From: Haloechinothrix alba | Lineage (GTDB): Bacteria; Actinomycetota; Actinomycetes; Mycobacteriales; Pseudonocardiaceae | Direction of reading: 5' to 3' | Assembly (NCBI RefSeq): GCF_900188115.1 | Contig: NZ_FZNW01000022.1 | Location: 1 to 64,000 of the forward strand | DNA: 64,000 bases | In this document: piece by piece, positions 49,384-59,704 of the stretch | Numbering within the stretch: the stretch's first letter is position 1 | Layout of the letters: the number at the start of each line of letters is the position of its first letter | Made by a program: the position numbers and the translations under genes | The notes under the pieces: model-generated | Database searches by the model: none | Told to the model about the DNA's origin: nothing | Seen by the model: the letters and a program-made list of their open reading frames with translations, nothing else

Positions 49384-51197
49384 TTGTGACTCCCTGTATC
49401 AGCTTCCGACTCTTTGTGCACGGCCTGCTCCGCCTCGTCGCTCTGCCGACGTTGCCACGTCACGGTCAACGGAATCGGGCCGTTCGGCAACCACGGCTGC
49501 TCGTTGACGGCATCCGACACCTTCCACGTTCCTCGCTCGATGACTCCGAGCGCCGCGTCGATGACTTTGTAATGCTGAACCTTACTGTGAATGGCTTGCG
49601 ACTCCACCCAAGCGACGATGAACTCGCCCGGTTCGAACCCGCACTGTTTCTGCACAGCGTTGATAAGGTCTTCGTTGTGCAGGTGTCCTTCGCCGAAGTT
49701 GAACCCGACCAAGGAGTTGCAGGCGAACTCGGCCTCCCTGACCGTCGCTCTGTCCAGCTCGGGTACGTGCCGGATCAGCACTGAGAACAGGCCTCGACCC
49801 TGGCTGTGCATCGATCGCCAGCCGATCGTCTGCTGAATGGTGATCTCCGCGACCGCCGGCGAATACTCCATCGCGCGTAGCTGATCAACCTGGTTCGTCG
49901 TCGGTCGCTTCACCCTGTTCAGCTTATCCTCCGCTCCTGGCTGGAATGCCCACAAGGCGGACGCCCAATTACCCGCGTACTGCCTCATGGACGGGAGGAA
50001 GGACACCAGATCTGGCCGCAAATTGCCCAGAATGGGGAAGAATGCGAGTCCGGCCACAATCGCCGCGGTCAGCCATGCCGATGACATGTCCGCGACACCG
50101 TAACCGTCCCACGCCGGGAAGCCGACGAACAGGAACACGGTGGCGAACGCGAAGAAGACGTTCCACTCCAGCGGCACGGCCAGCGGGAACGTCGATGTGA
50201 TGAACACGTGGAACACCACCATCAGTACAACCGCCAGCAGCGTGACCGTCGTGTTCATAGAGAAGAGCAGCACCAGCGGTGTCACGATCTCCACAACGGT
50301 GCCGCCGACGTGCGCCAGCGACCTGGCCACCATGGACGGGCGGATGTCCCTCGGAAAGTCACGGTACTGTGCACGCTTGAACCAGCGGCTGGGAATGAAC
50401 GGGCTGTTGCTTATCATGGGAGGGACGACCGGCGCGAAGTGCAGGCCGAACTTCGAGATCCCCGCCCCGATCCATACCGCGGCTATCAGTAGCTTCAACG
50501 CAATGATCATGTCGATAAACGGAAGGAACGTGAAGAAAACCATGGCAGGCAGGTACTGCTCGCTACGGGCGGCAAGGAATACCGTCTTATCCCGCAATCC
50601 ATTCAAGATCAACAATACGATAATCGGGAGCACAAGGGCGGGAGAGATCAGTCCTGTCGTGTTGTCGGGTAGCGCTCGGAGCAGCGAGTCGGTCGACACT
50701 CCCGGCACGAGTATGCTGGTCAGTAACGCGCCGAGCAGACCGAGGTAGAGCAGTACGTCGAAGGCCGTTCTCGTGTCACCCCCAGTGAATGGAACTCCCT
50801 TCCACGGTCGGAGGCGGATCGTTCCCCTCCTCGCCCAGAATACGATGCCGCCCGTCATGGGTTTGAACTTACCGGCAAGCGGCCCCCACGAACCCGCAAC
50901 TCCCGTGACTTCCAGTAGAACCGTCCACAACAGAAGCTTCTGGTAAACGATCGGCTCGTTCCACCAGACGGTGACGTCCCAGAACGGTCCCGCACCGGAT
51001 GTCCAGGTCGCCACGAACGTCCCGAGGAGGACGTAGAGAAACAGCACCTTCATGATATACGTCGTGTGGATAATCTTCGGCGACCCGAACCCGTATTCGA
51101 CCCAATGCCACGCGAGGCGCTTGGTTCGTTCGAATAGCGGCTTGTCAAGAAAAGTATCGACGTCGACCGGCGGGAAGTCGGCATTCTTGAACCCCAT
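49380..51197 (-). CDS. DUF3556-type multi-pass membrane protein
   Basis: A 605-residue protein of the kind annotated DUF3556 in mycobacteria and relatives. The N-terminus GFKNADFPPVDVDTFLDKPLFERTKRLAWHWVEYGFG is characteristic. Many hydrophobic helices follow (for example IIHTTYIMKVLFLYVLLGTFVATW and TVTLLAVVLMVVFHVFITSTFPL), then a soluble C-terminal domain of about 180 residues. The reaction is unknown. It is the first gene of a leftward set with the FAD oxidoreductase, suggesting a membrane redox pair acting on a lipid-like substrate. Confidence 0.85.
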   Translation of the reverse strand: MGFKNADFPPVDVDTFLDKPLFERTKRLAWHWVEYGFGSPKIIHTTYIMKVLFLYVLLGTFVATWTSGAGPFWDVTVWWNEPIVYQKLLLWTVLLEVTGVAGSWGPLAGKFKPMTGGIVFWARRGTIRLRPWKGVPFTGGDTRTAFDVLLYLGLLGALLTSILVPGVSTDSLLRALPDNTTGLISPALVLPIIVLLILNGLRDKTVFLAARSEQYLPAMVFFTFLPFIDMIIALKLLIAAVWIGAGISKFGLHFAPVVPPMISNSPFIPSRWFKRAQYRDFPRDIRPSMVARSLAHVGGTVVEIVTPLVLLFSMNTTVTLLAVVLMVVFHVFITSTFPLAVPLEWNVFFAFATVFLFVGFPAWDGYGVADMSSAWLTAAIVAGLAFFPILGNLRPDLVSFLPSMRQYAGNWASALWAFQPGAEDKLNRVKRPTTNQVDQLRAMEYSPAVAEITIQQTIGWRSMHSQGRGLFSVLIRHVPELDRATVREAEFACNSLVGFNFGEGHLHNEDLINAVQKQCGFEPGEFIVAWVESQAIHSKVQHYKVIDAALGVIERGTWKVSDAVNEQPWLPNGPIPLTVTWQRRQSDEAEQAVHKESEADTGSHK

Positions 51198-51860
51198 CGT
51201 CAGCTCCTTCGACAGAGGGGAGTACCTACCGGCCGGGAGTCCGTCGCACCGGCCGGATGTGTGTACTTGTCGTTTGACACGTTTTCCAGTGACCCGGGAG
51301 CTCGTGACAGCTGCTCACGCAGGTTCGCCTGGGAGCAGGGGCGGAATCGCATCTCCACCGACCTACCCCACGGAATGCGGCCAGTGCTCACCGTTCACCT
51401 CGCAATAAGTACGTCATGTGAATCACGACATTAGACACGCGCCGACACCGCGCCTACGGTCGCCGCGTACCAAGTTCCGCGCTCCTCTTGTACGCACTGC
51501 ACAGTGCACCGGGCTAACACGAACGCATACCAGTTGAGCCGCCACACTCGAATGGAAGCAGGCACCGCGCTTTTAGGAACACCGCACAAATTCGGTAGCT
51601 ATTTTCGTATCGCGGACACCTTAGCGGCGAAGCGATCGTTGCTTGATGCTTACGTCGGTCACAGGAATCAACAGATGGATCCTGCGATCCGGGAACCACC
51701 GACCTTCCACGCGTACCGCCGTCGCCATGAGCGGGCCACACGGCACAGGTGCGCGATGTGGCGTCGACCACGCCAAGGCTCGCCACGGCGATCGTGAGAC
51801 CTCGTGGACCGTGTACGCGTGCTCCCGACACGGTACTGCGAAACCAACAGAGGCAGCGTC
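51198..51860. other. Divergent control region between DUF3556 and LAL regulator genes
   Basis: No gene was recognised in 663 bp. Dyads present are GCACTGCACAGTGC (51494-51507, perfect 6-bp arms) and GTGAATCAC (51418-51426). These are candidate sites for the LAL or PucR-type regulators. The stretch from 51500 is AT-richer than the genes around it. Confidence 0.4.
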
Positions 51861-54599
51861 ATGCAGACCACAAGCACATCCGTCACACCGCCACGGCCGA
51901 CCCGCACGAAGGTCAGCACTCCTGTGTGCAGGCAGGACCTCATCGATCGAGCTCGTCTCATCGAGCCCCTGCGACTCGGCCGAGCCAGGCGCCTCACCCT
52001 CGTGCGCGCTCCTGCCGGATTCGGAAAAACCACCTTGCTCCTGCAATGGCAACGTCTACTCCAAGAAGAGGGGCAAGCTGTCGCGTGGCTCAACTTGGAA
52101 GACGACGATTGCCAGCGGCAGGCCATGCTCACTGGGCTGATCGACGCGATACACGAGATGCCGACCGGCCCTACGGCGACCCAGCTCCGGATTCGCGGTA
52201 CCGCCTCGGTCGTCAGCGAGACGGCTCTCGCGGAGCTGGTGAACCGGATACACGAGTACGCGTCCCCGGTGACAATCGTGCTGGACGATTGGCACGTCGT
52301 GGACGGGAGCGATGCGGCAGGCGTCGTAGCGTTCCTCCTCCATTCCGGCCCCCCGAACCTGCACCTCGTCGTTGCGGCTCGCGATTGCTCGCTGCCCTGC
52401 AGCCGGCTCAGGGTCGCCGGCCAGATCACGGAAGTCGACAACGAGCAGCTTCGCTTCACCAGAGAGGAAACCGCCGACTTCCTCGCCGGAGTCGGCAATC
52501 TGGAACCAACTGCCGACGAGCTCGATCGATTGCACGGTATGAGTGCGGGGTGGCCCGCTGCCGTACGGCTGGCATCCGGTGCGCTCCGCGACGCCGACGA
52601 CCCGGCCCGTATGCCCATAATCCACTCGGGTTGGCACCGAACGGTCGGCGACTACCTCGACGAGGTCGTGCTCAACGGCCTCAGCTGTGCGACGGTCGAC
52701 TTCCTGTTGGCGACGGCGACCTGCGACCACATCACCGGAAGTCTCGCCGCTGCACTGAGTCGGCAGTCGAGCGGTGCAGGCAAGCTCGAGAACCTGGAAC
52801 GTGGCGGCCTCTTCGTACGTGCCATCGACGCGGAGCGAGAGTGGTTCCGTTACGATCCGCTGTTCGCCCACCACCTCCGTCGACGCCTCGCACGGGATTA
52901 CCCGGACCGGGCAGCGGACCTACACCGCATCGCCGCAGACTGGTTCGCACAGCAGGGCATGCTCGGCGACGCCGTCGACCATGCCCTGGCCATAAGAGAC
53001 GATGATCTGGCAGTCGAGCTCGTGGAGACTCACGCCATGCGGTACGTGGAAGGGGGCGAGATAGCCGAGCTCCTCGCGGTGGTGGAGAAGCTCCCTGCCA
53101 AGAAGGGGACTGATCGGCCCCGGTTGCAGATCGCTGTCGCATGGGCCAACTGCCTCGTTCATCGCATGCAGCGTGCGGAGTGCGCACTGGAACATGTCAA
53201 GGCACAGTACCTCACGCGCGGCGAAGTCAACACGGAACCGCTCATTGAGGCAGACGTCATCGAGGCGTGTGTCAACGTGTACCGGGACCGCATCGACAAG
53301 GCCGAGAACCTGATCGCGCCGTGCCTGAACCGCCCGCACGCGTACCGGCCATGGGTGGTCGCTGCCGCAGCAAACATTCAAACGTTCGTATACGTGCAGT
53401 ACGCCGACTTCGATGCCGCACGCCGCGAACAAGAGTGGGCTAGACCGTTCCAGGCTCGCGGAGGACGGTTCGCCGAGATTTACGGGCAGTTCATGGACGG
53501 CTTGTCAGCCGCCGCACGGCTGGATCTCGAGTACGCTGGACGCTCCTACAAGCGGGCCCGCGCGCTCGCGCTCGATGGCGCGCAGGAACCGAAGCACGCG
53601 GCGTCGTTGAGCGCGGCGTTGCTCGGTGCGTGGCACTACGAGCGAGATGTGCTCGACGAGGCGGAACCGTTACTCGAAGAAGCTCACGAGCTCGAAACCG
53701 ACGGCGGTACAGCCGATTTCATGATCGCCACACATGTCACGATCGCCAAGATCAAGTCCCTTCGCGCGGACCTGCCGGGCGCGCACGCCGCGCTGACCGA
53801 AGGCGAAAGCATAGCCGCACGGCTGAGTCTCGACCGGCTGGCTGTCGCCGTACTCGGACAGCGAGTCCGGCTGCACCTCGAACAAGGTGATCTCCTCACG
53901 GCACAGGACCTCGTGGTAGACGACTCCCGCTTCGCGGAAGGTAACAACCGGATCGACGCCGCAATCCGCCGAGAGTACGCGGCTTCCAGAGCGCGGGTTC
54001 TCGCGGCATCGGGCTCGTACTCCGAGGCAGTACGTCTAGCAGAGACCGTATCCGAGCAAGCTTCGTGCGAGGCGAGCCCGCACGCCATACTCAAGACACG
54101 GATCGAGCTCGCGCACGTGCTCAAGATGGCCGATCGCTCCACCGATGCGCTCCAGGTGCTGGCTCCGGCACTCGCCGCGGGTGGAGAGGCCGGACTGGTA
54201 CGGAGCTTCGCCGATGGAGGGCACCTCGTCCTCCGCATGATCGCCGAACTCTATGAGGCACGCCGCCGCGGCCGTTGGCCGGACGGACTACCCGATGTGC
54301 CACTGCGGTATCTCTTGAGGATCCTGTCCGCGACGACGCCGCAAACGGCCGCGGGCGCATCCAGCCGTCCCCAACGGCCGACCCGCGAGCGAAGCACCGC
54401 CGAGTTGTCGCTGTCCGCACGGGAGATGGACATTCTTGGCCTGCTCGACAACGGTCTGACCAATAAGGAGATCGCACGGCATCTCGGGATTACGATCAAC
54501 ACCGTCAAGTGGTACTTGAAGAGCATCAACAGCAAGCTCGGCGTGACGCGTAGGCAGCAGTCGGTGACCGAAGCCCGCCGGAGAAACCTGCTCCGATGA
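51861..54599 (+). CDS. Large LuxR-family ATP-binding regulator (LAL, MalT-like)
   Basis: A 912-residue STAND ATPase regulator. Walker A is RAPAGFGKTTLL near residue 53, and Walker B-like VTIVLDDWHVVDG near residue 135. The middle is a long TPR-like helical region (ADLHRIAADWFAQQGMLGDAVDHALA and similar repeats). The C-terminus is a LuxR helix-turn-helix: LSAREMDILGLLDNGLTNKEIARHLGITINTVKWYLKSINSKLG. ATG 51861 was preferred to GTG 51804. LAL proteins activate catabolic or secondary-metabolite genes when bound to inducer and ATP. Here the divergent DUF3556 gene set is the natural target. Confidence 0.92.
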   Translation: MQTTSTSVTPPRPTRTKVSTPVCRQDLIDRARLIEPLRLGRARRLTLVRAPAGFGKTTLLLQWQRLLQEEGQAVAWLNLEDDDCQRQAMLTGLIDAIHEMPTGPTATQLRIRGTASVVSETALAELVNRIHEYASPVTIVLDDWHVVDGSDAAGVVAFLLHSGPPNLHLVVAARDCSLPCSRLRVAGQITEVDNEQLRFTREETADFLAGVGNLEPTADELDRLHGMSAGWPAAVRLASGALRDADDPARMPIIHSGWHRTVGDYLDEVVLNGLSCATVDFLLATATCDHITGSLAAALSRQSSGAGKLENLERGGLFVRAIDAEREWFRYDPLFAHHLRRRLARDYPDRAADLHRIAADWFAQQGMLGDAVDHALAIRDDDLAVELVETHAMRYVEGGEIAELLAVVEKLPAKKGTDRPRLQIAVAWANCLVHRMQRAECALEHVKAQYLTRGEVNTEPLIEADVIEACVNVYRDRIDKAENLIAPCLNRPHAYRPWVVAAAANIQTFVYVQYADFDAARREQEWARPFQARGGRFAEIYGQFMDGLSAAARLDLEYAGRSYKRARALALDGAQEPKHAASLSAALLGAWHYERDVLDEAEPLLEEAHELETDGGTADFMIATHVTIAKIKSLRADLPGAHAALTEGESIAARLSLDRLAVAVLGQRVRLHLEQGDLLTAQDLVVDDSRFAEGNNRIDAAIRREYAASRARVLAASGSYSEAVRLAETVSEQASCEASPHAILKTRIELAHVLKMADRSTDALQVLAPALAAGGEAGLVRSFADGGHLVLRMIAELYEARRRGRWPDGLPDVPLRYLLRILSATTPQTAAGASSRPQRPTRERSTAELSLSAREMDILGLLDNGLTNKEIARHLGITINTVKWYLKSINSKLGVTRRQQSVTEARRRNLLR

Positions 54600-54630
54600 G
54601 CCTGATAGGTGTGCTGGGGCAACGTCACGC

Positions 54631-54843
54631 TCAGATCAGCGCTAGCATGATTCCGGCGAGCGCGAATACGATCGCGAGACATTGCGCTGTAACCGCACCC
54701 CTGCGCATCACCCTCACACGTTTCTCCCGCTCGGGTTCGGGCAGCTGAGGCGGCACGAGGGCGCGCGCGTTGCGCATACCCCACCATCCGAGTGGGCCAA
54801 GTGCAGAACCGACCGCGATGCACGTGACCACGTCAGCGAGCAT
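54631..54843 (-). CDS. Small two-helix membrane protein
   Basis: A 70-residue hypothetical protein with two hydrophobic segments (ADVVTCIAVGSALGPLGWWG and VTAQCLAIVFALAGIMLALI) joined by a basic, proline-rich loop (PPQLPEPEREKRVRVMRRG). It begins 3 bp after the stop of the foldase-like gene, so it closes the mce-type operon. No family was recognised. It converges on the LAL regulator with a 31-bp gap. Confidence 0.65.
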   Translation of the reverse strand: MLADVVTCIAVGSALGPLGWWGMRNARALVPPQLPEPEREKRVRVMRRGAVTAQCLAIVFALAGIMLALI

Positions 54844-54846
54844 GGC

Positions 54847-56055
54847 TCACTCACCAGGCCCCGACGTACCCGCCAGCCCCTCGGAACCCGGTTCGGATGC
54901 CTCGGGAGCGGCGTTGGGGTCGGCGGGACGATACTCATCCGCATACCGCACATCCGCACGCCTGATCCGCTCGGCGAGCCACTCACGCCAGCGTTCGAGC
55001 GCGACCTCGGCTTGCACCAGCTCACGGAGCTCCCCACTGATCTCCGCGAAGTCAGCGGGGGCGGACGGAAAGATCTCGTCGACCCTGCCGACGTGCCACC
55101 CGGTCTCACCTTCGACAGGGCCGTACAGTTCTGACGTGTCCACATCGAACGACGCTTCGGCAACGGGAGTTTCGAGCTGGTCCTTGCTCACCTGCTCAAG
55201 CATCCCACCAGAGTCCTTAGTGCTCCCGTCCAGGCTGACTTCCTCTGCGACCGTCTCGAAGCTCTCCCCGTCATCGAGCCGATCCAGCACGTCCCGCGCG
55301 TCGCGTTCCGATTCCACCACGATGTTGCGTAGCGTGCGCCGCTGGGGGGCGGCCAGCTCGTCGGCACGCTCGTCGAACTCGGCGCGCAGCCGCTCGTCGG
55401 AGATCTCCACCTCGCCCAGTACGTTTTCCATCAGCCGACCGATGGCGAGCTGGCGTTCGACTTCGTCCAGCACCTCGCTTTCCGATGCTCCCACGTTGCC
55501 CAGTGCGCGCACGAAGTCATCCCGGCCACCGCCGTCGAATTCCTCGGTGATGTGCCGGTCGAGCACGTCTCGGGTCCGCTTGCCCGGTATCTCGATGTCG
55601 TGCTCGGCAACGGCGTCATCGAGGATCATGCTGACCGCGACGGACTTGGCTGCATCCCTGCGGAACTCGTCGCGTTCGTCGGGATCATCCGGTTCCTCCA
55701 CGCCGTAGAGGGCGTGCAGCGTGTCCATCCGTTGATCGAGCTCATCCCGGGTCACCATCTCATCCCCGACGACGAATGCTGCATTGTCCGGGAGGCTGTT
55801 CCACGGTCTCCACACCATCGCCGAGACCGACAATACGACGGCGAGAAGGACGGCGGCGGCCGCCGTGAGGCGACCACCGAGCGACGCGGGAAGTACCCTG
55901 CGTAGTGCGCCCGTCCGGGCCGCGTGTCCACGGGAATCGTCGTTGTCACTGGCGCTCGCGTCACGGCCATCGTCGCCGAGTTCGTCCTCCGCCGCCACAC
56001 CATGCCCGTCACCGTCCGCGGCACGGTCGAGGTCGTCGGCATGCTGGTCCGTCAT
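54847..56055 (-). CDS. Membrane-anchored SurA/PrsA-like foldase
   Basis: A 402-residue protein with a cytoplasmic acidic N-terminus of about 55 residues, one membrane helix (LTAAAAVLLAVVLSVSAMVW) and an extracytoplasmic part. AAFVVGDEMVTRDELDQRMDTLHALYG is a SurA-N-type chaperone start. QRRTLRNIVVESERDARDVLDRLDDGESFETVAEEVSLD with DSGGMLEQV resembles a parvulin-type rotamase domain, with a degenerate-looking active site. ATG 56055 overlaps the MMPL stop as ATGA. Its place in the mce operon suggests it folds or assembles the exported Mce subunits. Confidence 0.82.
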   Translation of the reverse strand: MTDQHADDLDRAADGDGHGVAAEDELGDDGRDASASDNDDSRGHAARTGALRRVLPASLGGRLTAAAAVLLAVVLSVSAMVWRPWNSLPDNAAFVVGDEMVTRDELDQRMDTLHALYGVEEPDDPDERDEFRRDAAKSVAVSMILDDAVAEHDIEIPGKRTRDVLDRHITEEFDGGGRDDFVRALGNVGASESEVLDEVERQLAIGRLMENVLGEVEISDERLRAEFDERADELAAPQRRTLRNIVVESERDARDVLDRLDDGESFETVAEEVSLDGSTKDSGGMLEQVSKDQLETPVAEASFDVDTSELYGPVEGETGWHVGRVDEIFPSAPADFAEISGELRELVQAEVALERWREWLAERIRRADVRYADEYRPADPNAAPEASEPGSEGLAGTSGPGE

Positions 56056-58394
56056 GGTGTTGCTCCCACCTGTTCGGACTCCTTCATCGGTTCGGTTTCC
56101 GTGCCTGTGGCGCCGCCGTCGTGAGCGTGCGTATCGAACGTCATCCACACCACGAACCATGCCGACAGCACGGCGACGAGCACCGTTATGCAAAGCAACA
56201 CACCCAGCTCCCGAACGACGGACAGCCGGGAGAAGAGCAGGGCCGCGTATCCCAGCGCGGACGCCGGTGCCGCGACGAGCACGGCGCCGCGTGTCCACCG
56301 ATCATCCCGCCGAGCGGCATCCGACAACACGACCGTGAACGAACAGGCGACCGCGGCAATCAGGGAACCGATAGCCGCAGTGAGCGGGTTCAGCGAGATT
56401 CCGGCCACCGACATTCCCAGCAGCATGATGCCCGTCGCGAGCACGGCAGCCGCGAACGCCCGTAGCGCATCGACCCGCCTGCGCAGAATCAGCCCGAGCG
56501 CACCGGTGGCCGCTACGATGCCCAGTCCGGACGTGAGGTATCGATCGCCTGCGATGGCCTCGTAGCCGGATACCGCGACCAGTGGCAGGCCCGTCAACTC
56601 GACATCGATCCCATCCGGCGGCGGCGGCAGTACGTCCAGGACACCGTCCCTGAGCCGACGCAACTGAACGGCGTCGTGCAGCTCGACGCCGAAGGACATC
56701 GTCGCCATCCGTTCGTCGCTGCGAACGACACTCGTGGTGAGGTATCTCGGCACCAGCCGTAACGCGGCGTCGAGCTGGCTCGCGGTGGGCGATGTGCCGA
56801 GGAAGTCGAGGAGTATCGGGGGGCTGAGCACGGGCCGCACCTTGTCACCGTGCGCGGCGATCACGGCGGACTCGGCTTCACGCATCCAATCGAGGGATTC
56901 CCTGCTGACCGTATCGGAACCGGTCAGCGTTATCCCGATCTCGCCGGACGAGCCCATCACGCGTTCCACGTGCCGGGCCTGCTCGAGTACCGGTAGGTCA
57001 GCGGCGAAGCCCTGGAAGTCGGCCTTCAACGGTAGATCGGGCAGCATGCCCCAGCCCGTGAGCGCGACCGCGGCAGCGGCGACACCGGCGCCCGCACGAA
57101 CCCGCCAAGACGCCCGCCGTCCAATACCCGACCGCCGCGCGCCGTACCGGGAGCCGGCTCCCACGAAGCCGGGGCCGGCGCCCGCCTGTTGCGGCAACCA
57201 CCATGTGATGACCAGACTGACCAGCAGCGAGACCACGATGCCCGTGGCGAGTGTGAGACCGAGGTCGCTGACGACGGGGATCGGTGTGACAGCAAGCGCC
57301 GCGAAGCTGGTGGCCGTCGCCACGGCCACGGCCACAACGGTCCTGATGCCGACCCTCCGGTGCAGGTACGTCATGAAATCGCTGCCGACCGCGAGCAGCA
57401 CCGGCAGAAAGGCCACCGCCCCGAGCGAGACCGGGACGCTCAGCCAACCGAACGCGGCGAGCGTCAACCCGGTTCCGGTGAGGGAGGTAAGTAGCGGCAG
57501 CAGCCTGCTCCGCCACCGCGTCCACCTGGTGAATAGGAACCAGGCACCCACGCTCGCCAGGGCGATCCCGCCCAACACGGGAACCTCGTACCGCACCTGA
57601 CTTCCCATGGCCGCCACCACGGACGGAACCCCGGAGACCGTAACCCGATCGGCGACGCTATCCGATCCGTCCATGATGCTCCGGACCTCGCTGACGAGTG
57701 TTTCGACGGCATGCTGACTCAGGTCCTGCCGGGGGCGGACAAGGATGGCGACCGCGTCGTCGGAGGGAACCACGAAGTGCCACTGCGGCCTGGGATCACC
57801 AGCATCGTTGTACACGACGTTGTCTACGAACTTGTCATTGCGCAGCGTCGGAAGCCCGGTGGGAAACTCGTCGACGAGCAGGGAGCCGTACCGTTCGTCG
57901 AAGACGTCCGTAGCCTGCCGAGCCGCTTCGGCCGCGTCGCCCTCGGACAACCCGTCGTCCTCGGCCGCGCTCCGCGCCCGTGACGCGAGCCCGTCCCGGT
58001 AACCGGTGAGTTCCGCGAGCAGTCGCTGTGCCTGCGCGGCGATCTGGTTGAGCACCGTAGCCGGCCCGTACACGGCCGCAACGTCGTCGACCTCTGCCAG
58101 CCGGCCCTCCAGCTCGAGCAAGCCGGGCAGGTTGTCCGAGGAGAGCTGCTCGCCGGATTCGGACTCGAGCAGTACCACGACAGGATCACCACCGAACGCA
58201 TCGGCGACCTCGTCGGTCATGGCAGCGGTGCCGTCGTCGGACGGCACGAAGGAATCGACTCCGGTTCGTACCTCCATCTTGGCCACGCCGATGACGGTCA
58301 CGCAGGCTACCGCGGCGATCAACGCCACGACCGCGGCGGTGCGTGTGCGCGGGCGCGACCATCGCGTCGGCGCGAGACTCGCCGACCACTTCAT
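56052..58394 (-). CDS. MMPL/RND-family (HAE3-like) membrane transporter
   Basis: A 780-residue RND-type transporter with about 12 predicted helices in two repeats, each preceded by a large extracytoplasmic loop. The first helix is RTAAVVALIAAVACVTVIGVA. The central helices include FLPVLLAVGSDFMTYLHRR, the family's proton-relay-type segment. The layout resembles MMPL and hydrophobe/amphiphile efflux-3 proteins that move lipids or hopanoids. It overlaps the last Mce gene by 4 bp (ATGA), so an MMPL is built into this mce operon. Confidence 0.88.
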   Translation of the reverse strand: MKWSASLAPTRWSRPRTRTAAVVALIAAVACVTVIGVAKMEVRTGVDSFVPSDDGTAAMTDEVADAFGGDPVVVLLESESGEQLSSDNLPGLLELEGRLAEVDDVAAVYGPATVLNQIAAQAQRLLAELTGYRDGLASRARSAAEDDGLSEGDAAEAARQATDVFDERYGSLLVDEFPTGLPTLRNDKFVDNVVYNDAGDPRPQWHFVVPSDDAVAILVRPRQDLSQHAVETLVSEVRSIMDGSDSVADRVTVSGVPSVVAAMGSQVRYEVPVLGGIALASVGAWFLFTRWTRWRSRLLPLLTSLTGTGLTLAAFGWLSVPVSLGAVAFLPVLLAVGSDFMTYLHRRVGIRTVVAVAVATATSFAALAVTPIPVVSDLGLTLATGIVVSLLVSLVITWWLPQQAGAGPGFVGAGSRYGARRSGIGRRASWRVRAGAGVAAAAVALTGWGMLPDLPLKADFQGFAADLPVLEQARHVERVMGSSGEIGITLTGSDTVSRESLDWMREAESAVIAAHGDKVRPVLSPPILLDFLGTSPTASQLDAALRLVPRYLTTSVVRSDERMATMSFGVELHDAVQLRRLRDGVLDVLPPPPDGIDVELTGLPLVAVSGYEAIAGDRYLTSGLGIVAATGALGLILRRRVDALRAFAAAVLATGIMLLGMSVAGISLNPLTAAIGSLIAAVACSFTVVLSDAARRDDRWTRGAVLVAAPASALGYAALLFSRLSVVRELGVLLCITVLVAVLSAWFVVWMTFDTHAHDGGATGTETEPMKESEQVGATP

Positions 58395-59704
58395 CGCGGG
58401 GGCCGCTCCTCCCGTTCCACGCGCGGGTAGTCACCGTCGAAGTTCTGCGGGTTCGAACCCGCTCCCGGATCAGGGATGGGGTTGAACTTCTTCAACGGGT
58501 CAGATTGCGTGTCCAGCGGTGAGTTCACCGTCTTCTCGTTGTAGACCGGCATCACCCTGCCGATGTTGCCGTTTCCGTCCGAACCGCTGAGGTACTGGCC
58601 GAAGTTGGTGAAGAACGCCGCAAGGTCGTTCCCGTACGGTCTCAGGTACGACAGCATCGGGTTGACGTCCTCCAGATTCACGTCGAGCGTCGACAGCAAC
58701 GGCCGTAGCTCCGCGCTGAACTCCGGCACCCGGTCAAGGGTCGCGGGAGCGCTGTCCAGCGCCCTGTCGAGATCGGGAAGCAATGCCCGCAGGTCGGCGG
58801 ACGTCTCCGGCAGCTCCTCCAGCGCCGCGGACAGATCCGTCGATGCGTGTTTCAGGTTCCCGGCCACCGGGTCGAGCGCGGAGGCCAGGCGTCGCAGGTC
58901 GTCACTCGCCTCCACCGTCGTTTCCATCATCGGCGGAAGGCTTCGCATCAGGTCCTCGAGATGCTCCCTGTTTCCGGCCATGGTCTCGGTCAACGTGTCC
59001 GAGTCCCTGACCAGCCGAGCGATCCGGCCCTGGCCCGTGTCCAGCGCCTCCAGCAGGGCCGCGGTATTCGCCGTGACCTCGGAAAGATCCTCCGACTGAT
59101 CCGCCAGCGACGCCAGCGCATCGCCGCCCTCCCGACCGAGGTCCCCGAGGCCGCGCACGGCGTCGCCGATCTCCTCGGCACTGTCGTCGGTCGCGACTCC
59201 CGCCGAGCGAAGCGTCTCACCCAGAGCTTCGCGAGTCGGGTCGTCCAAGCTCATCAGCACGTCGTCCAGTTGAGCACTCTCGTGGCCCGAATCCGCGTCG
59301 AGGCTCCCACCGTCGGGGATCTCCGCTCCGTCCCCGTCGGCGATCTCGAGGTATGTCTCCTCGATCAGCGTCTTGTTCCGAACGGTGACCGTGGCGCCTT
59401 CGTGCAGCGGGGCCGCGTGGGAATCCAGATCCATAGTCACGCGCACGTCCCCACCGTTACGCTCGATCTCCTCGACCTTCCCCGCGGCCACGCCCGCCAT
59501 CCGGACGTCCGACTGGAACACCAGATTATCCACATCGGACAACGGAACATCGACGCGGTAACCGGCCTTGGTTACCATCGGGATATTGCCACCGGAGTTG
59601 ACCCACAGGAAACTGAAGATGACGGCGCACAGTACCGAGAAGGCCACAACCGTGACGACTCGCAGCGCGGGAATCAGCGTGTACGGGATTCTCATGCTCA
59701 ACAC
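58391..59704 (-). CDS. Mce-family protein (fifth visible)
   Basis: A 437-residue protein with one N-terminal signal-anchor (LIPALRVVTVVAFSVLCAVIFSFLWV), then the MlaD/MCE domain (GYRVDVPLSDVDNLVFQSDVRMAGVAAGKVEEIERNGGDVRVTMDL). A long helical region of coiled-coil character follows, and a C-terminal segment ends at NPDPG-like sequence. No lipobox is visible. GTG 59704 was used, directly after the previous stop; ATG 59695 is an alternative. Mce proteins form the periplasmic shuttle of lipid or sterol importers. Confidence 0.9.
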   Translation of the reverse strand: MLSMRIPYTLIPALRVVTVVAFSVLCAVIFSFLWVNSGGNIPMVTKAGYRVDVPLSDVDNLVFQSDVRMAGVAAGKVEEIERNGGDVRVTMDLDSHAAPLHEGATVTVRNKTLIEETYLEIADGDGAEIPDGGSLDADSGHESAQLDDVLMSLDDPTREALGETLRSAGVATDDSAEEIGDAVRGLGDLGREGGDALASLADQSEDLSEVTANTAALLEALDTGQGRIARLVRDSDTLTETMAGNREHLEDLMRSLPPMMETTVEASDDLRRLASALDPVAGNLKHASTDLSAALEELPETSADLRALLPDLDRALDSAPATLDRVPEFSAELRPLLSTLDVNLEDVNPMLSYLRPYGNDLAAFFTNFGQYLSGSDGNGNIGRVMPVYNEKTVNSPLDTQSDPLKKFNPIPDPGAGSNPQNFDGDYPRVEREERPPR

